Shown here piece after piece: positions 35,387-44,900 of a stretch of DNA of 64,000 nucleotides. Source of the DNA: CAKZNE01 sp964485405 (lineage in GTDB: Bacteria > Bacteroidota > Bacteroidia > Flavobacteriales > Schleiferiaceae); contig CAZAJG010000021.1 in the NCBI GenBank assembly GCA_964485405.1, positions 1-64,000 of the forward strand, written 5' to 3'. Numbering within the stretch: the stretch's first letter is position 1; every line of letters begins with the position of its first letter. The notes beneath the pieces are model-generated. The model was given only the letters and a program-made list of their open reading frames with translations, ran no database searches and was not told the DNA's origin. Position numbers and translations under genes: made by a program.

Positions 35387-36243
35387 TGGAAGCTTTATAC
35401 ATCATATTAACTGCCAGTGTAATAGCCGTTAGCTGTAGCTTATTAGGGTCTTTCCTTATTTTGCGTAAAATGGCCATGGTGGGCGATGCTATTTCGCATT
35501 CTGTTTTACCGGGTATTGTAATTGCCTTTTTAATTTCAGGTTCACGAGATAATGTGGCTATGCTTATTGGCGCTGCTGCGGTAGGGGTTTTAACTACGGT
35601 TATGATTGAGGTGCTCCACAAAAAAGCTCGCCTCCAAGAGGATGCTTCCATTGGTTTGACTTTTACGTGGTTGTTTGCCTTGGGTGTAATTCTTATTACC
35701 GCCTATACCCAGCAAGTAGATTTAGATCATGAATGTGTGCTTTATGGAGAAATCGCCTATGTTCCTTTAGATTTAATTGTAACCGATACGGGTGTAACCC
35801 TTGGACCTAAGGCGTTGTGGATTAGCGGCATCACTTTAATCGTTATTATCTTATCGATTCTGGTGGGCTATAAAGGCTTGTTTCTTACTTCCTTTAATAC
35901 AGATTATGCAAAAGCCTTGGGCATTTCCACTGCGTTTTGGCACTTTGCTTTTATGGGCTTGGTTTCTTTAACCACCGTTGTTTCTTTTGAATCTGTTGGA
36001 GCTATTTTGGTTGTGGCCTTGCTCATTGCTCCTGCTGCTGCGGCTTATTTAATTACGGATAGTCTTAAAAAGTTATTGCTCTTGGCCTCTGTTTTTGGTA
36101 TTTTAAGTTCCATTGGTGGCTACTACTTAGCTTATTGGATTAATGGGAGCATTGCAGGGGCTATGGCTACCGTTGCCGGAGTTATTTTTATAATCTCCCT
36201 CCTTTTTTCTAAACTTTCCTTTTTAAAGAAGTATAACTTTTAA
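35386..36243 (+). CDS. Metal ABC transporter permease
   Basis: 285 residues, ABC-3 permease with about eight membrane helices (RKMAMVGDAISHSVLPGIVIAF, ESVGAILVVALLIAPAAAAYL). It pairs with the preceding permease in the heterodimeric Mn/Fe/Zn channel. It overlaps the preceding gene by one base and ends the operon. Confidence 0.93.
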   Translation: MEALYIILTASVIAVSCSLLGSFLILRKMAMVGDAISHSVLPGIVIAFLISGSRDNVAMLIGAAAVGVLTTVMIEVLHKKARLQEDASIGLTFTWLFALGVILITAYTQQVDLDHECVLYGEIAYVPLDLIVTDTGVTLGPKALWISGITLIVIILSILVGYKGLFLTSFNTDYAKALGISTAFWHFAFMGLVSLTTVVSFESVGAILVVALLIAPAAAAYLITDSLKKLLLLASVFGILSSIGGYYLAYWINGSIAGAMATVAGVIFIISLLFSKLSFLKKYNF

Positions 36244-36245
36244 TC

Positions 36246-36274
36246 AAAAAAAGAGGCCTCCCGCAGGAGACCCC
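36246..36274 (-). terminator. Intrinsic terminator for the secreted protein at 36312-38300
   Basis: On the minus strand GGTCTCC-TGCG-GGAGGCC (with one mismatch) is followed by a T-run from the seven A residues at 36246-36252. It lies 40 bases after the stop at 36312 and right after the plus-strand operon, so it may separate both. Confidence 0.65.
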
Positions 36275-36311
36275 TTCTCTTAACCAGCCAAATTAAATTT
36301 TAGAGCGAGTT

Positions 36312-38300
36312 TTAATTTTTAGTAATCTTGATCGTTTTGTTTATTCCCGTGCCAGAAAAACGAACGCTAAACAATCCGTTTGCGAGTTCAGAAATATCCA
36401 AACGATGGGTTCCAGAATTCAAGTTTTCTGCACTTCTTACCAGCTTACCCATAGAATCGAAGATTTGTACGCTTATACCATCTTTGGGTATATCTATGCT
36501 TAAATCTCCTGATGTTGGATTTGGGTAAAGCGAAATTTCTTCAATACTTACCTCATTCGGATCAGCGGCTGCACCTCTTTTTAGCTTTCTGGCAATAAAG
36601 AACAACTTGGTTGTAACGCAACCGTTTGCATCGGTTTGATCTACAGAAAAGGCATTAACATCTGTTACTGTACTAACCGAGATGGAATTGTTGGTAAAAC
36701 CATTGCTCCACTCGTAAAATGAATAACCCGGTTCTGCCTCTAGTAAAACATAGTCTTGACCATTTGCAGCATAATAGATTTCAGGGTCTACACAAGCGCT
36801 TTGAGGGCACGTTGATGCACAAATAGAGGATGGGCTAATCTCCACACTATTAATTCCAAAATCAGTAATTACGGGTATTAAGAAGCCCGTTATGCCTGCA
36901 TCTGGGCCAATCACTTCAATGGTAAAATCATCGCAAAACTCATCGTTCCCTAAAGAGTAGATATGTTCCATGCAGCTCACGGTGTTTAGGCGAAATCTAG
37001 CGTGTGCCACATTATCTACAGACCAGCTTGCCGGTGGGTTGGGACTACTTCCCTGTGTTCCAGTAAGGTGTAAAGCGTTACCACATTCCATATCAAAATC
37101 AACGTAAGGTGGATTTCCTCCTACATATGGGTGTCTCCTAAAACTCCAATTTACGTTTGAGGATGTATTATTCTCTATGCCTCTACGGTCTAAAATGTCT
37201 CCATCCCTATTGTATTCAAACAGCTCCATTCGATCACCGTTGGTTTCTACTACCCCCAGGTAGCCGGAAGCGGTAGCATTAATATCGTAAGCATATATTA
37301 CTGCTCCACCACTATTATGTATACTATTCCATTTTGGAGTAAAGCCCGAAGCATCGTTGCTAAATGCCATTAGCACCAAATCCTGTGCTGTGTAGTTGCC
37401 AAAGGCCACAATATCTCCATTTTGCCACTGATCTATAGAAGCAAAACCAAAAGGTAGTTTATCATCAACGCAATTGGAGGTAAGACTCTTTGTTTTGATA
37501 TCGTTTACAAAAGCCCCCGTATTTAAATCCAATCGCATTAAGTAACCAGAACCACTGTTAACGCCTCCAATCACCAAATAGTTGTCGTAAAAAGGAAGGG
37601 CGCTTAGGGTTAAATCCTTTATTTTAGGTTGAATGAGCGATCTAAAATCTAGTGAAGGACTTACAGCAGCAGAAGCCGTAAATTCATGCGACCATTTAAG
37701 GGTTCCGTTTAAGCCCATTAACATGGCAAAAGACTTTCCGCCACTGGTTTTACCACAAACGGCATATCCCTCAGAGTCTAGTAGACTTCCATAGGCATTG
37801 GCATTGATCATGTCTTGCGCCATTCCGCTTCCAAAAGTATAGCTCCACTCCACAGAAAATGGGAACGAACTTGTTTTAATCTTTAATAAAAAGATTTCTT
37901 GCGAACCGTTCGCTTTGGTAACACCTGTTACAGCCAAGTTGCCATCAGAATCTTCTACCACACGGCTAATGATATCGTCTTCAGCCGTTCCTATGGTAAT
38001 GCCCCATTGGTTGTTTCCGCTTACATCATTAAAGAGGATAACGCCATCTGAATTACCAAAACCTCCGTCACCACCAGAAAGCTCATTGGCCGAGTAACCA
38101 ATCGTACCGAAAATTAAAACTCCGGTAGCTTGCTCGTTTGCATCCTTGGTAATATAGGTTCCACCTGCTTTAAAATCTGGTTTTTGATTGATGGCCGAAC
38201 TAAAATCAAAGTTCTTTACAAACCATTGTTGTGCTTTTGATGTGTTGGTGCTTAGCAGGGCCAAGCCAACAATCCACAACAGAATACTTACTTTTTTCAT
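36312..38300 (-). CDS. T9SS-sorted secreted protein, paralogue 1
   Basis: 662 residues from the ATG at 38300 (MKKVSILLW). Signal peptide ends TSKAQQW. About residues 25-430 are propeller-like repeats (SRVVEDSDGNLAVTG, SEGYAVCGKTSGG). Then comes a CASTCPQSACVDP cysteine motif, an Ig-like domain (YSFYEWSNGFTNNS, then DANGCVTTKLFF) and a T9SS sorting domain (ISLYPNPTSGDLSI). It is one of three tandem paralogues around a sheath gene. The three share N-terminal QQW..NFDF.SAIN.KPD. Function unknown. Confidence 0.85.
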   Translation of the reverse strand: MKKVSILLWIVGLALLSTNTSKAQQWFVKNFDFSSAINQKPDFKAGGTYITKDANEQATGVLIFGTIGYSANELSGGDGGFGNSDGVILFNDVSGNNQWGITIGTAEDDIISRVVEDSDGNLAVTGVTKANGSQEIFLLKIKTSSFPFSVEWSYTFGSGMAQDMINANAYGSLLDSEGYAVCGKTSGGKSFAMLMGLNGTLKWSHEFTASAAVSPSLDFRSLIQPKIKDLTLSALPFYDNYLVIGGVNSGSGYLMRLDLNTGAFVNDIKTKSLTSNCVDDKLPFGFASIDQWQNGDIVAFGNYTAQDLVLMAFSNDASGFTPKWNSIHNSGGAVIYAYDINATASGYLGVVETNGDRMELFEYNRDGDILDRRGIENNTSSNVNWSFRRHPYVGGNPPYVDFDMECGNALHLTGTQGSSPNPPASWSVDNVAHARFRLNTVSCMEHIYSLGNDEFCDDFTIEVIGPDAGITGFLIPVITDFGINSVEISPSSICASTCPQSACVDPEIYYAANGQDYVLLEAEPGYSFYEWSNGFTNNSISVSTVTDVNAFSVDQTDANGCVTTKLFFIARKLKRGAAADPNEVSIEEISLYPNPTSGDLSIDIPKDGISVQIFDSMGKLVRSAENLNSGTHRLDISELANGLFSVRFSGTGINKTIKITKN

Positions 38301-38663
38301 AGAATTAGGTTTAAATGTTAATAACTCCATTCAAAGTATCTCAGCCCTTCTTCGCTTCATTGAGAATTTCGCAAAAACCCATTCTGAATAGGTGAACCTT
38401 TCAGTATTTAGGGTGAAGTGGAAAATCGTGTTTTTTTCAGTTTTAGACTCTATAAAAATATTTTAACCTTCTGTTTTTAAGTGTTTTACAAATACTCGCC
38501 TTGCATTTCACTGTGTTAGGTACAGCTTGTGGTTATTATTCGACACATTGGATTAACTGAAGTACCCTCTTTTAAGAAAGCTAACTTAGGCCTGCTTATT
38601 TAAAATTAAAGAGGCCGCAAAAAGCGGCCTCTTTTACAGTTGGTAATCTTATTTACTACGCCT
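38301..38663. other. Intergenic region with terminator of the second paralogue
   Basis: A perfect 11-bp hairpin AAAGAGGCCGC (38608-38618) / GCGGCCTCTTT (38624-38634) with a five-base loop serves as intrinsic terminator for the minus-strand gene ending at 38664. The remaining bases probably hold the promoter of the 38300 gene; a TACTTTG-like element is visible near 38335 on the minus strand, but I cannot fix it. No gene seen. Confidence 0.75.
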
Positions 38664-40664
38664 TTAATTCTTATTCAGTTTTAAAGTTTCGTTTATTCCA
38701 CTTCCTGTAATTCTTACACTAAATAAACCGGGTGCAAGTCCTGAAATATCCATTTGGTGTTTTCCTGATTTCATATCCGATTGGCTTTTTACCAACTTAC
38801 CGAGAGCATCAAAAATCTCTACCGTTAAACCATCCATTGGTAATTCAATATTTAACTCTCCAGAGCTTGGATTTGGATAGAGAGACACTTCTTGGATATT
38901 CGGCTCATTGGCTCCTGCACCCGACTTTTTACCCTTTGAAAAAGCAACAAAGAAGAGTTTGGTAGTAACACACCCGTTTGCGTCTATTTGATCTACAGAA
39001 TAAGAGTTAAAATCAGGCTGAGCCGCAACCGTTAAGGAGCGGGTAACAAAGCCGTTGCTCCATTCGTAAAAAGGATAACCAATGTCTCCATCTAAGATCA
39101 TAAAATCTTGATCGGGCCCTCCAATCATCACAATTGGATCGGTGCAAGCCGATTGCGGACAAGTAGATTCGCAAAACAAATATTCCGTTGTTGTAATATC
39201 ATTTGTGCCGAGCTCATTTGTAAAAGGTTGTTCGGATAAAGGGGTGTCTGATGCCGCATCTGGGCCTGGAGCTTCTACAAAATAATCATCACAAAATGCT
39301 TCGCTCATGGTATAAGGTACTTCCATGCAGCTCTCCGTATGCAGTCTCAATCTTCCATGAGGAACGTTGTCTATAGACCAATGCGATGGTGGATTTGGGC
39401 TGTTTGCTTGTGTACCTGTAAAGTGAAATGCTTTGCCACATTCCATATCAAAATCCACATAGGGGAAAAGGTCGGCACCCGTGGTTTGATGCATCTCTTT
39501 CATAAAGTACCAGTTGGGGTTAAAATTGGTTTCATTTTTTAAACTTTCCCATCTCACTATATTTCCATCGTAATCGTATTCAACAATTTTAAGAGAACGC
39601 TCCGCACCCGAGTACTCAAATACTCCAAGATAACCGAAAGCTGTGGCGTTTATATCCATCGGAAAGCCATGCATAGAAGGTTGCCCTCCTGAAAACCTAC
39701 GATTCCACTGCACTGTAAAGTTTTTAGGATTTGTGAGTGCGGTTAAGTGAATACTGCTTCTGCTGCTGCCGGAATAACCAAAGGCCACAACATCTCCATC
39801 TTGCCACTGATCTATAGAAACATAGCCTAGAGCTGTAGACATACTGCCGCAGTTTGGTAAATGATAGGCTGCCATAAAATCATTTAGTACGTCTCCGTTA
39901 TTCAAATCTATTCTTGCCACATAACCAGAACCTCCATTGGCTCCAGCAACGGCTAAATCTTCTGAATAAGAGGGAACTATACCTTCACTAAATTCAGTTG
40001 TTTTTAGTTGAATAAGCGAGTTGAAGTCAAGATTACCACTGCTTGGAACGTATTCATAACCCCAGTTTAATGATCCGGAGATATCCATGTAATACAAAGA
40101 GGCTTTGCCATTGTTCTTGTTAACGGTAAATGCGTATCCCTTTGTGCCAAACAAAGTACCTGCGGCATGAACGTTTATAAGATCCGTTGGCACACCTTGA
40201 TCAAACATATAAGACCAGTCTATGGTAAAACCAGCCGTATTCACCTTCACCAAAAAGGCTGTTTTTTGGCCACCGTCTAGAGTGTATCCTGCAACGGCAA
40301 TGTTTCCTTCAGAGTCTTCTACTACCCGGCTAATGATGTCGTCTTCATTAGATCCTAGTGTAATGCTCCAAATGTTATGGCCATCTAAATCGTTGTATAG
40401 AATTACACCATCGGCATTTCCAAAACCGCCATCTCCTCCAGAGAGTTCGTTTTGAGTATATCCAATGGTTCCATAGACTAAAACCCCGGTAGCTTGTCCA
40501 TTTTCATCGCTGGCTACATGTGTGCCGCCTGGTCTAAAATCTGGTTTTTGATTGATGGCTGTACTGAAGTCGAAATTTCGCACATACCACTGTTGTGCTT
40601 TTGAGTTGATTGGCGCTAAGGCACAGATGGCCCCTGCAACTAAAAAAATACGTAGTTGTTTCAT
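38664..40664 (-). CDS. T9SS-sorted secreted protein, paralogue 2
   Basis: 666 residues. Signal peptide MKQLRIFLVAGAICALAPINSKA, then QQWYVRNFDFSTAINQKPDF, propeller-like repeats (SRVVEDSEGNIAVAGYT), a CESTCPQSACTDP motif, an Ig-like domain (YPFYEWSNGF, DANGCVTTKLFF), and a T9SS tail (VSLYPNPSSGELNIEL). Same layout as paralogues 1 and 3. The terminator at 38608 follows it, and the sheath gene lies 215 bases upstream. Confidence 0.87.
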   Translation of the reverse strand: MKQLRIFLVAGAICALAPINSKAQQWYVRNFDFSTAINQKPDFRPGGTHVASDENGQATGVLVYGTIGYTQNELSGGDGGFGNADGVILYNDLDGHNIWSITLGSNEDDIISRVVEDSEGNIAVAGYTLDGGQKTAFLVKVNTAGFTIDWSYMFDQGVPTDLINVHAAGTLFGTKGYAFTVNKNNGKASLYYMDISGSLNWGYEYVPSSGNLDFNSLIQLKTTEFSEGIVPSYSEDLAVAGANGGSGYVARIDLNNGDVLNDFMAAYHLPNCGSMSTALGYVSIDQWQDGDVVAFGYSGSSRSSIHLTALTNPKNFTVQWNRRFSGGQPSMHGFPMDINATAFGYLGVFEYSGAERSLKIVEYDYDGNIVRWESLKNETNFNPNWYFMKEMHQTTGADLFPYVDFDMECGKAFHFTGTQANSPNPPSHWSIDNVPHGRLRLHTESCMEVPYTMSEAFCDDYFVEAPGPDAASDTPLSEQPFTNELGTNDITTTEYLFCESTCPQSACTDPIVMIGGPDQDFMILDGDIGYPFYEWSNGFVTRSLTVAAQPDFNSYSVDQIDANGCVTTKLFFVAFSKGKKSGAGANEPNIQEVSLYPNPSSGELNIELPMDGLTVEIFDALGKLVKSQSDMKSGKHQMDISGLAPGLFSVRITGSGINETLKLNKN

Positions 40665-40879
40665 TTTGAGTAGAGTTAAATGTTTGTTTATAAGAATTTG
40701 ATAACAGTAACTCTAAAAACTTGGTTCGCCATAAGCCGTTTTCAATATGTGAAACCGCCACTTCAGATCGTGAAAAGGGGTTTATCCTATGTGAACTAGA
40801 ACTCTATTAAAAGACCATGAACCTCATTAAATATCTTTTTTTGCTGTATTGTCTACCGGAATAAGAGTGTAAATCTAAA

Positions 40880-42451
40880 TCAGGCTTTCGGCATTTCTTG
40901 CTCTAAGCTTATTACAATAAACTCCGCGGGACGCGTTACGGCCACTTTTATATCAACTCGCATTACACCATTTAGCATGTCTTGTGCCGTCATGGTGGTG
41001 CCCAGTCCAACTTCTACGGTAAATGCATCTGCTGCTTTAGCGCCCATTAGGCCGCCTTGTTTCCAGATGGAAGTTAAAAAGCTGCTTAGCATACTTTTTA
41101 TGGATGACCAAGTATTGCTATCGTTAGGAGCAAAAACAAACAAATGTATCGCCAGTTTACAGGATTGTTCAATCATGGTCATGGTTCTTCTTACGTTGAT
41201 GTATCTCCAGTCTTGGCTGTTTCCATCTAAAGTACGTGCTCCCCAAACCAATACCCCTTGACCGTTAAAAAAACGAATTGCGTTCACAGACTTTCCGCTT
41301 GCAGCGTCTACATTCAAATCCTGTTGCATGGTATCGTTTATTCTTAAAGTTAGATCGCTTACACTTACAGGAGTAACATTTGCGGGAGCTTTCCAAACGC
41401 CCTCCGTATTATCTACAGTTGCATAAACACCAGCCATAGCACCGCTTGGTGGAAGTATATTAACCCGTTCCAATAGAGAATTGATTAAATACGCATACGT
41501 TGGGCTTGCCGTAATTAAAGCCTGATTATACTGTGATGGGCTTAGATCGCCTTCATTCTTTTCAATTTGAGCTAAAATTTCTTCTGCAGAGGCATTTGGC
41601 GCACTCGGTGGACTTAAAATTGGTTTTAAAATAGATAGATCTCCTCCGTTAAAATTTCTATAATCTACTTCTGGCAATTGGCTTATAGTGGTTATTAAAA
41701 AAGGGTAGTAGCCCACCCCATACTTTAAGCTATTTGCTCCCGTACTATTCCTAAAATTCTCAATATCTTCTGTATAAGTCAATGGATCCGGATCATCTCC
41801 ACCAATGACGTCAAGAATGGAAACTGCGGTTTGCATTTCTCCATTTTGCAGAAGCATGTTTTCCATTAAGGTACCATTACTCGCACCGCTCAATAAGGTT
41901 GCTTCTGGTACAATATATAAAGTAACCTCTTCTATCTTTTTTAACAACGCCAATCCGTCTTGCAGCTCTGGAAGCTTTACGTTTGGGTTTATCACTCTTT
42001 CCCCAGCTTGAGTTGGTTTTCCACTTGCTGGGCCATAGCCCCCAACGGAGACGATATAAGCATCTCCTCCTCCATTTTTATAAAACAGACGTACACTGTT
42101 GTACAGATAATAAATGGTATTTGGGTCTGGCTCCAATGTATAAACGGAGCTGTTAATTAGATAAGAACGTCCTTTTTCAGGAGTCTTTTTTACTTCTTCC
42201 AAGTAGAATTGCGGATCGTACTGATGGGCTGGGTCTGCGGGGGGTTTAGAATCCGGAAAGCAAAAAACAGCCTTAAAATCATCAAACGATGAAATTTTAA
42301 AGGGCTTGTTCGTATAGTCTTCCCCTTGATATTGAGCTTGTGGAGTATAGCCTACAAAGGCAGGTATAGCCGTTTCTGCAGCCACTACATAATTGAGGAA
42401 AGTGCTTTTCTCTTCTACGTAAACGCCCGGTGTTTTGATATTGGTGATCAT
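40880..42451 (-). CDS. Phage-tail-sheath-family protein, orphan
   Basis: 523 residues. N-terminal TPGVYVEEKS is the classic sheath start; the C-terminus ALRxx-type region VNAIRFFNGQGVLVWGARTLDG, YINVRRTMTMIEQS and RPAEFIVISLEQEMPK match contractile-injection-system sheaths. It has an additional internal part (residues about 180-340) that may form outer sheath domains. In CIS or phage loci, sheath genes adjoin tube, baseplate and ATPase genes; none is present here. It is bounded on both sides by T9SS-secreted paralogues and by a terminator upstream (42503-42534), so it has its own transcript. Confidence 0.85.
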   Translation of the reverse strand: MITNIKTPGVYVEEKSTFLNYVVAAETAIPAFVGYTPQAQYQGEDYTNKPFKISSFDDFKAVFCFPDSKPPADPAHQYDPQFYLEEVKKTPEKGRSYLINSSVYTLEPDPNTIYYLYNSVRLFYKNGGGDAYIVSVGGYGPASGKPTQAGERVINPNVKLPELQDGLALLKKIEEVTLYIVPEATLLSGASNGTLMENMLLQNGEMQTAVSILDVIGGDDPDPLTYTEDIENFRNSTGANSLKYGVGYYPFLITTISQLPEVDYRNFNGGDLSILKPILSPPSAPNASAEEILAQIEKNEGDLSPSQYNQALITASPTYAYLINSLLERVNILPPSGAMAGVYATVDNTEGVWKAPANVTPVSVSDLTLRINDTMQQDLNVDAASGKSVNAIRFFNGQGVLVWGARTLDGNSQDWRYINVRRTMTMIEQSCKLAIHLFVFAPNDSNTWSSIKSMLSSFLTSIWKQGGLMGAKAADAFTVEVGLGTTMTAQDMLNGVMRVDIKVAVTRPAEFIVISLEQEMPKA

Positions 42452-42502
42452 AAGTAGAGTGTGTTTGTAGCGAAGTTAGTTAATCGCGTATCTCTAAATC
42501 TA

Positions 42503-42534
42503 AAAAGGGTCGCCATTTTACAAGCGACCCTTTT
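42503..42534 (-). terminator. Intrinsic terminator after the third paralogue
   Basis: AAAAGGGTCGC (42503-42513) pairs with GCGACCCTTTT (42524-42534), ten-base loop. On the minus strand this follows the stop at 42564 and ends in a T-run, separating the paralogue transcript from the sheath gene that starts at 42451. Confidence 0.8.
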
Positions 42535-42563
42535 CTTTAAAAGTATGAAGCGATTTTTTGCGC

Positions 42564-44567
42564 TTATTCTTTACTGATTTTGAACTCTTTATTTATTCCT
42601 TTCCCACTTAATCGAATTACATAAATCCCTTCTGGGTAGCTGGAAATATTTATGTTATGCACTCCAGGTGTTAAGTCTTTTTCTAACTTCACAAGTCTAC
42701 CCGTCATATCGTAGATGCTTAACGCAATCCCTTCCGTTGGTACTTCTACCGTTAGCCAGTCGTTGGCCGGGTTGGGATATACGGTTAAGGATACGTCTTG
42801 CTCGCTGTTTTCTCCCAAACGTGCTCTCTTACCTGGAATCCTTCCAAAAATGCTAAACGTTTTTGTAGTAACACAGCCATTGGCATCAATTTGATCTACC
42901 GAGTAACTGCTAAAATCTCCTCTTACAAAAACGTCTAGAAATTCAGAGTTTTCACTAACGCTCCAAACGTAACCATCATAGCCCGGGTCTGCTGATAATG
43001 TGATAATGGTGCCTTGCTCAACATCTAAAACATTTGGACTTACACAAGCGGATTGCGGACAACTCGATTCACAATACGTGGTCTGGTTTGGGTTAATGTA
43101 TTGTACTCCTACTAGAAGGTCAAAGTCAGAGTCAGAAATCCAAGCGTTTTTACTAGCCTCTAATTCTGGTTCGCCTACATAGTAATCATCGCAATAGCTG
43201 TCGTTAATAGAAATATCCATTTCTACACAGCTTTGAGCATTTAAGCGAATTCTTGCATGAGGAATATTGTCTTGCGCCCATCCTACAGGAGGGTTTGGGC
43301 AAGTAGTTTCTGTTCCACTAAAATGTAAAGCTCTTCCACACTCCATTCCGAAATCAACGTAAGGAAATGCATCTGCTCCGCTTGTTTGATGTTTCTCTTT
43401 CGCAAAGTACCAATCAATACCAGACATGGTTCCATTGGCTAAATCCTGCATCTTAACAATAGTTCCATCAAAATCATATTCTACCGTTTTAAAAGGATTC
43501 TGTGTGCCTCCTGAATATTCAAAGACACCTAAATAGCCTTGTTTTGTAACGTTAATGTCTAACGGAAAGCCGTGGGTTGACGCTCCTCCATAAATTGTTC
43601 TATTCCAGTTGATCGTAAAATTGTTGTAATCAGAAAGAGAGGTAAGGTGGATTCTATTTTTGTTTGAACCTGAAGAGCCAAAGACTACAATGTCTCCATC
43701 TCCTCTTTGATCAATGGAAACGTACTCATCTGGAGTGACTGCTCCAGCGCAAATAGGGATTGCATGGCCCATTTGTAAATCGTTGAGAATATCACCATTT
43801 GCAAGATCTAACCGCATTACATAACCCTCTCCGTTGTTGGAGCCCGCAACCGCTAAAAATTCGCGATATGTGGGAGGTGAATAGATCAAGTTGTCCTTGC
43901 CCTTGAGTTGAATAAGCGAGTTTAATGCTAGGCTTCCTCCATTTGAACTATACTTGTGCGCCCAATGTTGCGAGCCTGATGTTTGGGTATAAATCACAAA
44001 CGCGCTTCCATCGCTTCTACTCCCGGAAACAGCATATCCCGTAGAGTTTAATATCGAGTAAGTATCATTTACGTTAATCATATCCGTAGGTATTCCTTCT
44101 CCGTAAAACCGAGCCCAGACGATTCCTTGACTACTCCCATCCAGCTTAATGATGAACACTTTTTTTGTTCCGTTTACCACTGTATAGCCGGTTACAGCTA
44201 GGTTTCCATCAGAGTCTTCTACTACTCTGCTGATGTAATCTGCTTTGTTTGTACCCAGCGTTATGGCCCAAAGGTTATTTCCCTCTAAATCATTGTACAG
44301 GATAACCCCATCTTGCTTTCCGAATCCGCCATTGGATGCTGTTAGCTCATGTTCCGAATAGCCCATAATACCGTACACCAGCACACCGGTAGCGTTTTCA
44401 TCTTCATCGGTAGTTACATAGGTTCCGGATGTTCTATAATCTGGCTTTTCATTGATAGCCGAGTTAAAATCAAAGCTTTTGGCGAACCATTGTTGTGCTT
44501 TAAGCGGAGTGGCGAACCAGCAAAGGTTCAGTAATACTAAATAAGTAAAGAGTTTTTCTTTTTTCAT
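42564..44567 (-). CDS. T9SS-sorted secreted protein, paralogue 3
   Basis: 667 residues from the ATG at 44567 (MKKEKLFTYLVL); a longer reading to 44669 is possible but gives an N-terminus unlike the other two. Signal peptide ends ATPLKAQQW. Same layout as its paralogues: propeller-like repeats (SRVVEDSDGNLAVTGYT), CESSCPQSACVSP, an Ig-like part (DGYVWSV, DANGCVTTKTF) and a T9SS tail (LTVYPNPANDWLTV). It is terminated before the sheath gene. Confidence 0.87.
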   Translation of the reverse strand: MKKEKLFTYLVLLNLCWFATPLKAQQWFAKSFDFNSAINEKPDYRTSGTYVTTDEDENATGVLVYGIMGYSEHELTASNGGFGKQDGVILYNDLEGNNLWAITLGTNKADYISRVVEDSDGNLAVTGYTVVNGTKKVFIIKLDGSSQGIVWARFYGEGIPTDMINVNDTYSILNSTGYAVSGSRSDGSAFVIYTQTSGSQHWAHKYSSNGGSLALNSLIQLKGKDNLIYSPPTYREFLAVAGSNNGEGYVMRLDLANGDILNDLQMGHAIPICAGAVTPDEYVSIDQRGDGDIVVFGSSGSNKNRIHLTSLSDYNNFTINWNRTIYGGASTHGFPLDINVTKQGYLGVFEYSGGTQNPFKTVEYDFDGTIVKMQDLANGTMSGIDWYFAKEKHQTSGADAFPYVDFGMECGRALHFSGTETTCPNPPVGWAQDNIPHARIRLNAQSCVEMDISINDSYCDDYYVGEPELEASKNAWISDSDFDLLVGVQYINPNQTTYCESSCPQSACVSPNVLDVEQGTIITLSADPGYDGYVWSVSENSEFLDVFVRGDFSSYSVDQIDANGCVTTKTFSIFGRIPGKRARLGENSEQDVSLTVYPNPANDWLTVEVPTEGIALSIYDMTGRLVKLEKDLTPGVHNINISSYPEGIYVIRLSGKGINKEFKISKE

Positions 44568-44900
44568 AACGATGTTTTTAAGATTGTTAAAATGAATAAC
44601 ACTCTTAAAACTAGGGTTACGATATGTGCTTTGAAAAGGGAGTTTGAGCAAAGGGAAGTTTTGAAGCATCTAGGAGCCATATGGTTTCAGCAATGGAAAA
44701 TACTTTTTAAGGATTACAAGCGCTTTTATAACCGTATCCTTAGAAATCCTTATTCGCTTTAAACTCGTATGTTTTCGTGCTTCCCATTAATCAACTCAAA
44801 TGGAACGTTCCTTCGGTTTTCAGCCCTGTCCTAAAATGTGGTTTTTAAGGTGTTTTTCATTTTTCTAGGTTCACCTTATCAAAACTGAAATCCAAGCTAT
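44568..44900. other. Intergenic region between divergent genes
   Basis: 333 bases separating divergent secreted-protein genes. It should hold both promoters, but I found no exact TAnnTTTG with TTG at the right spacing and no strong hairpin. Nothing else seen. Confidence 0.4.

Noticed and set aside
40977..41261. Plus-strand frame inside the sheath gene
   Set aside because: Antisense shadow of a well-supported sheath protein.
40880..42451. Prophage
   Set aside because: No integrase, capsid, terminase, lysis or other tail genes nearby; only a single sheath gene.
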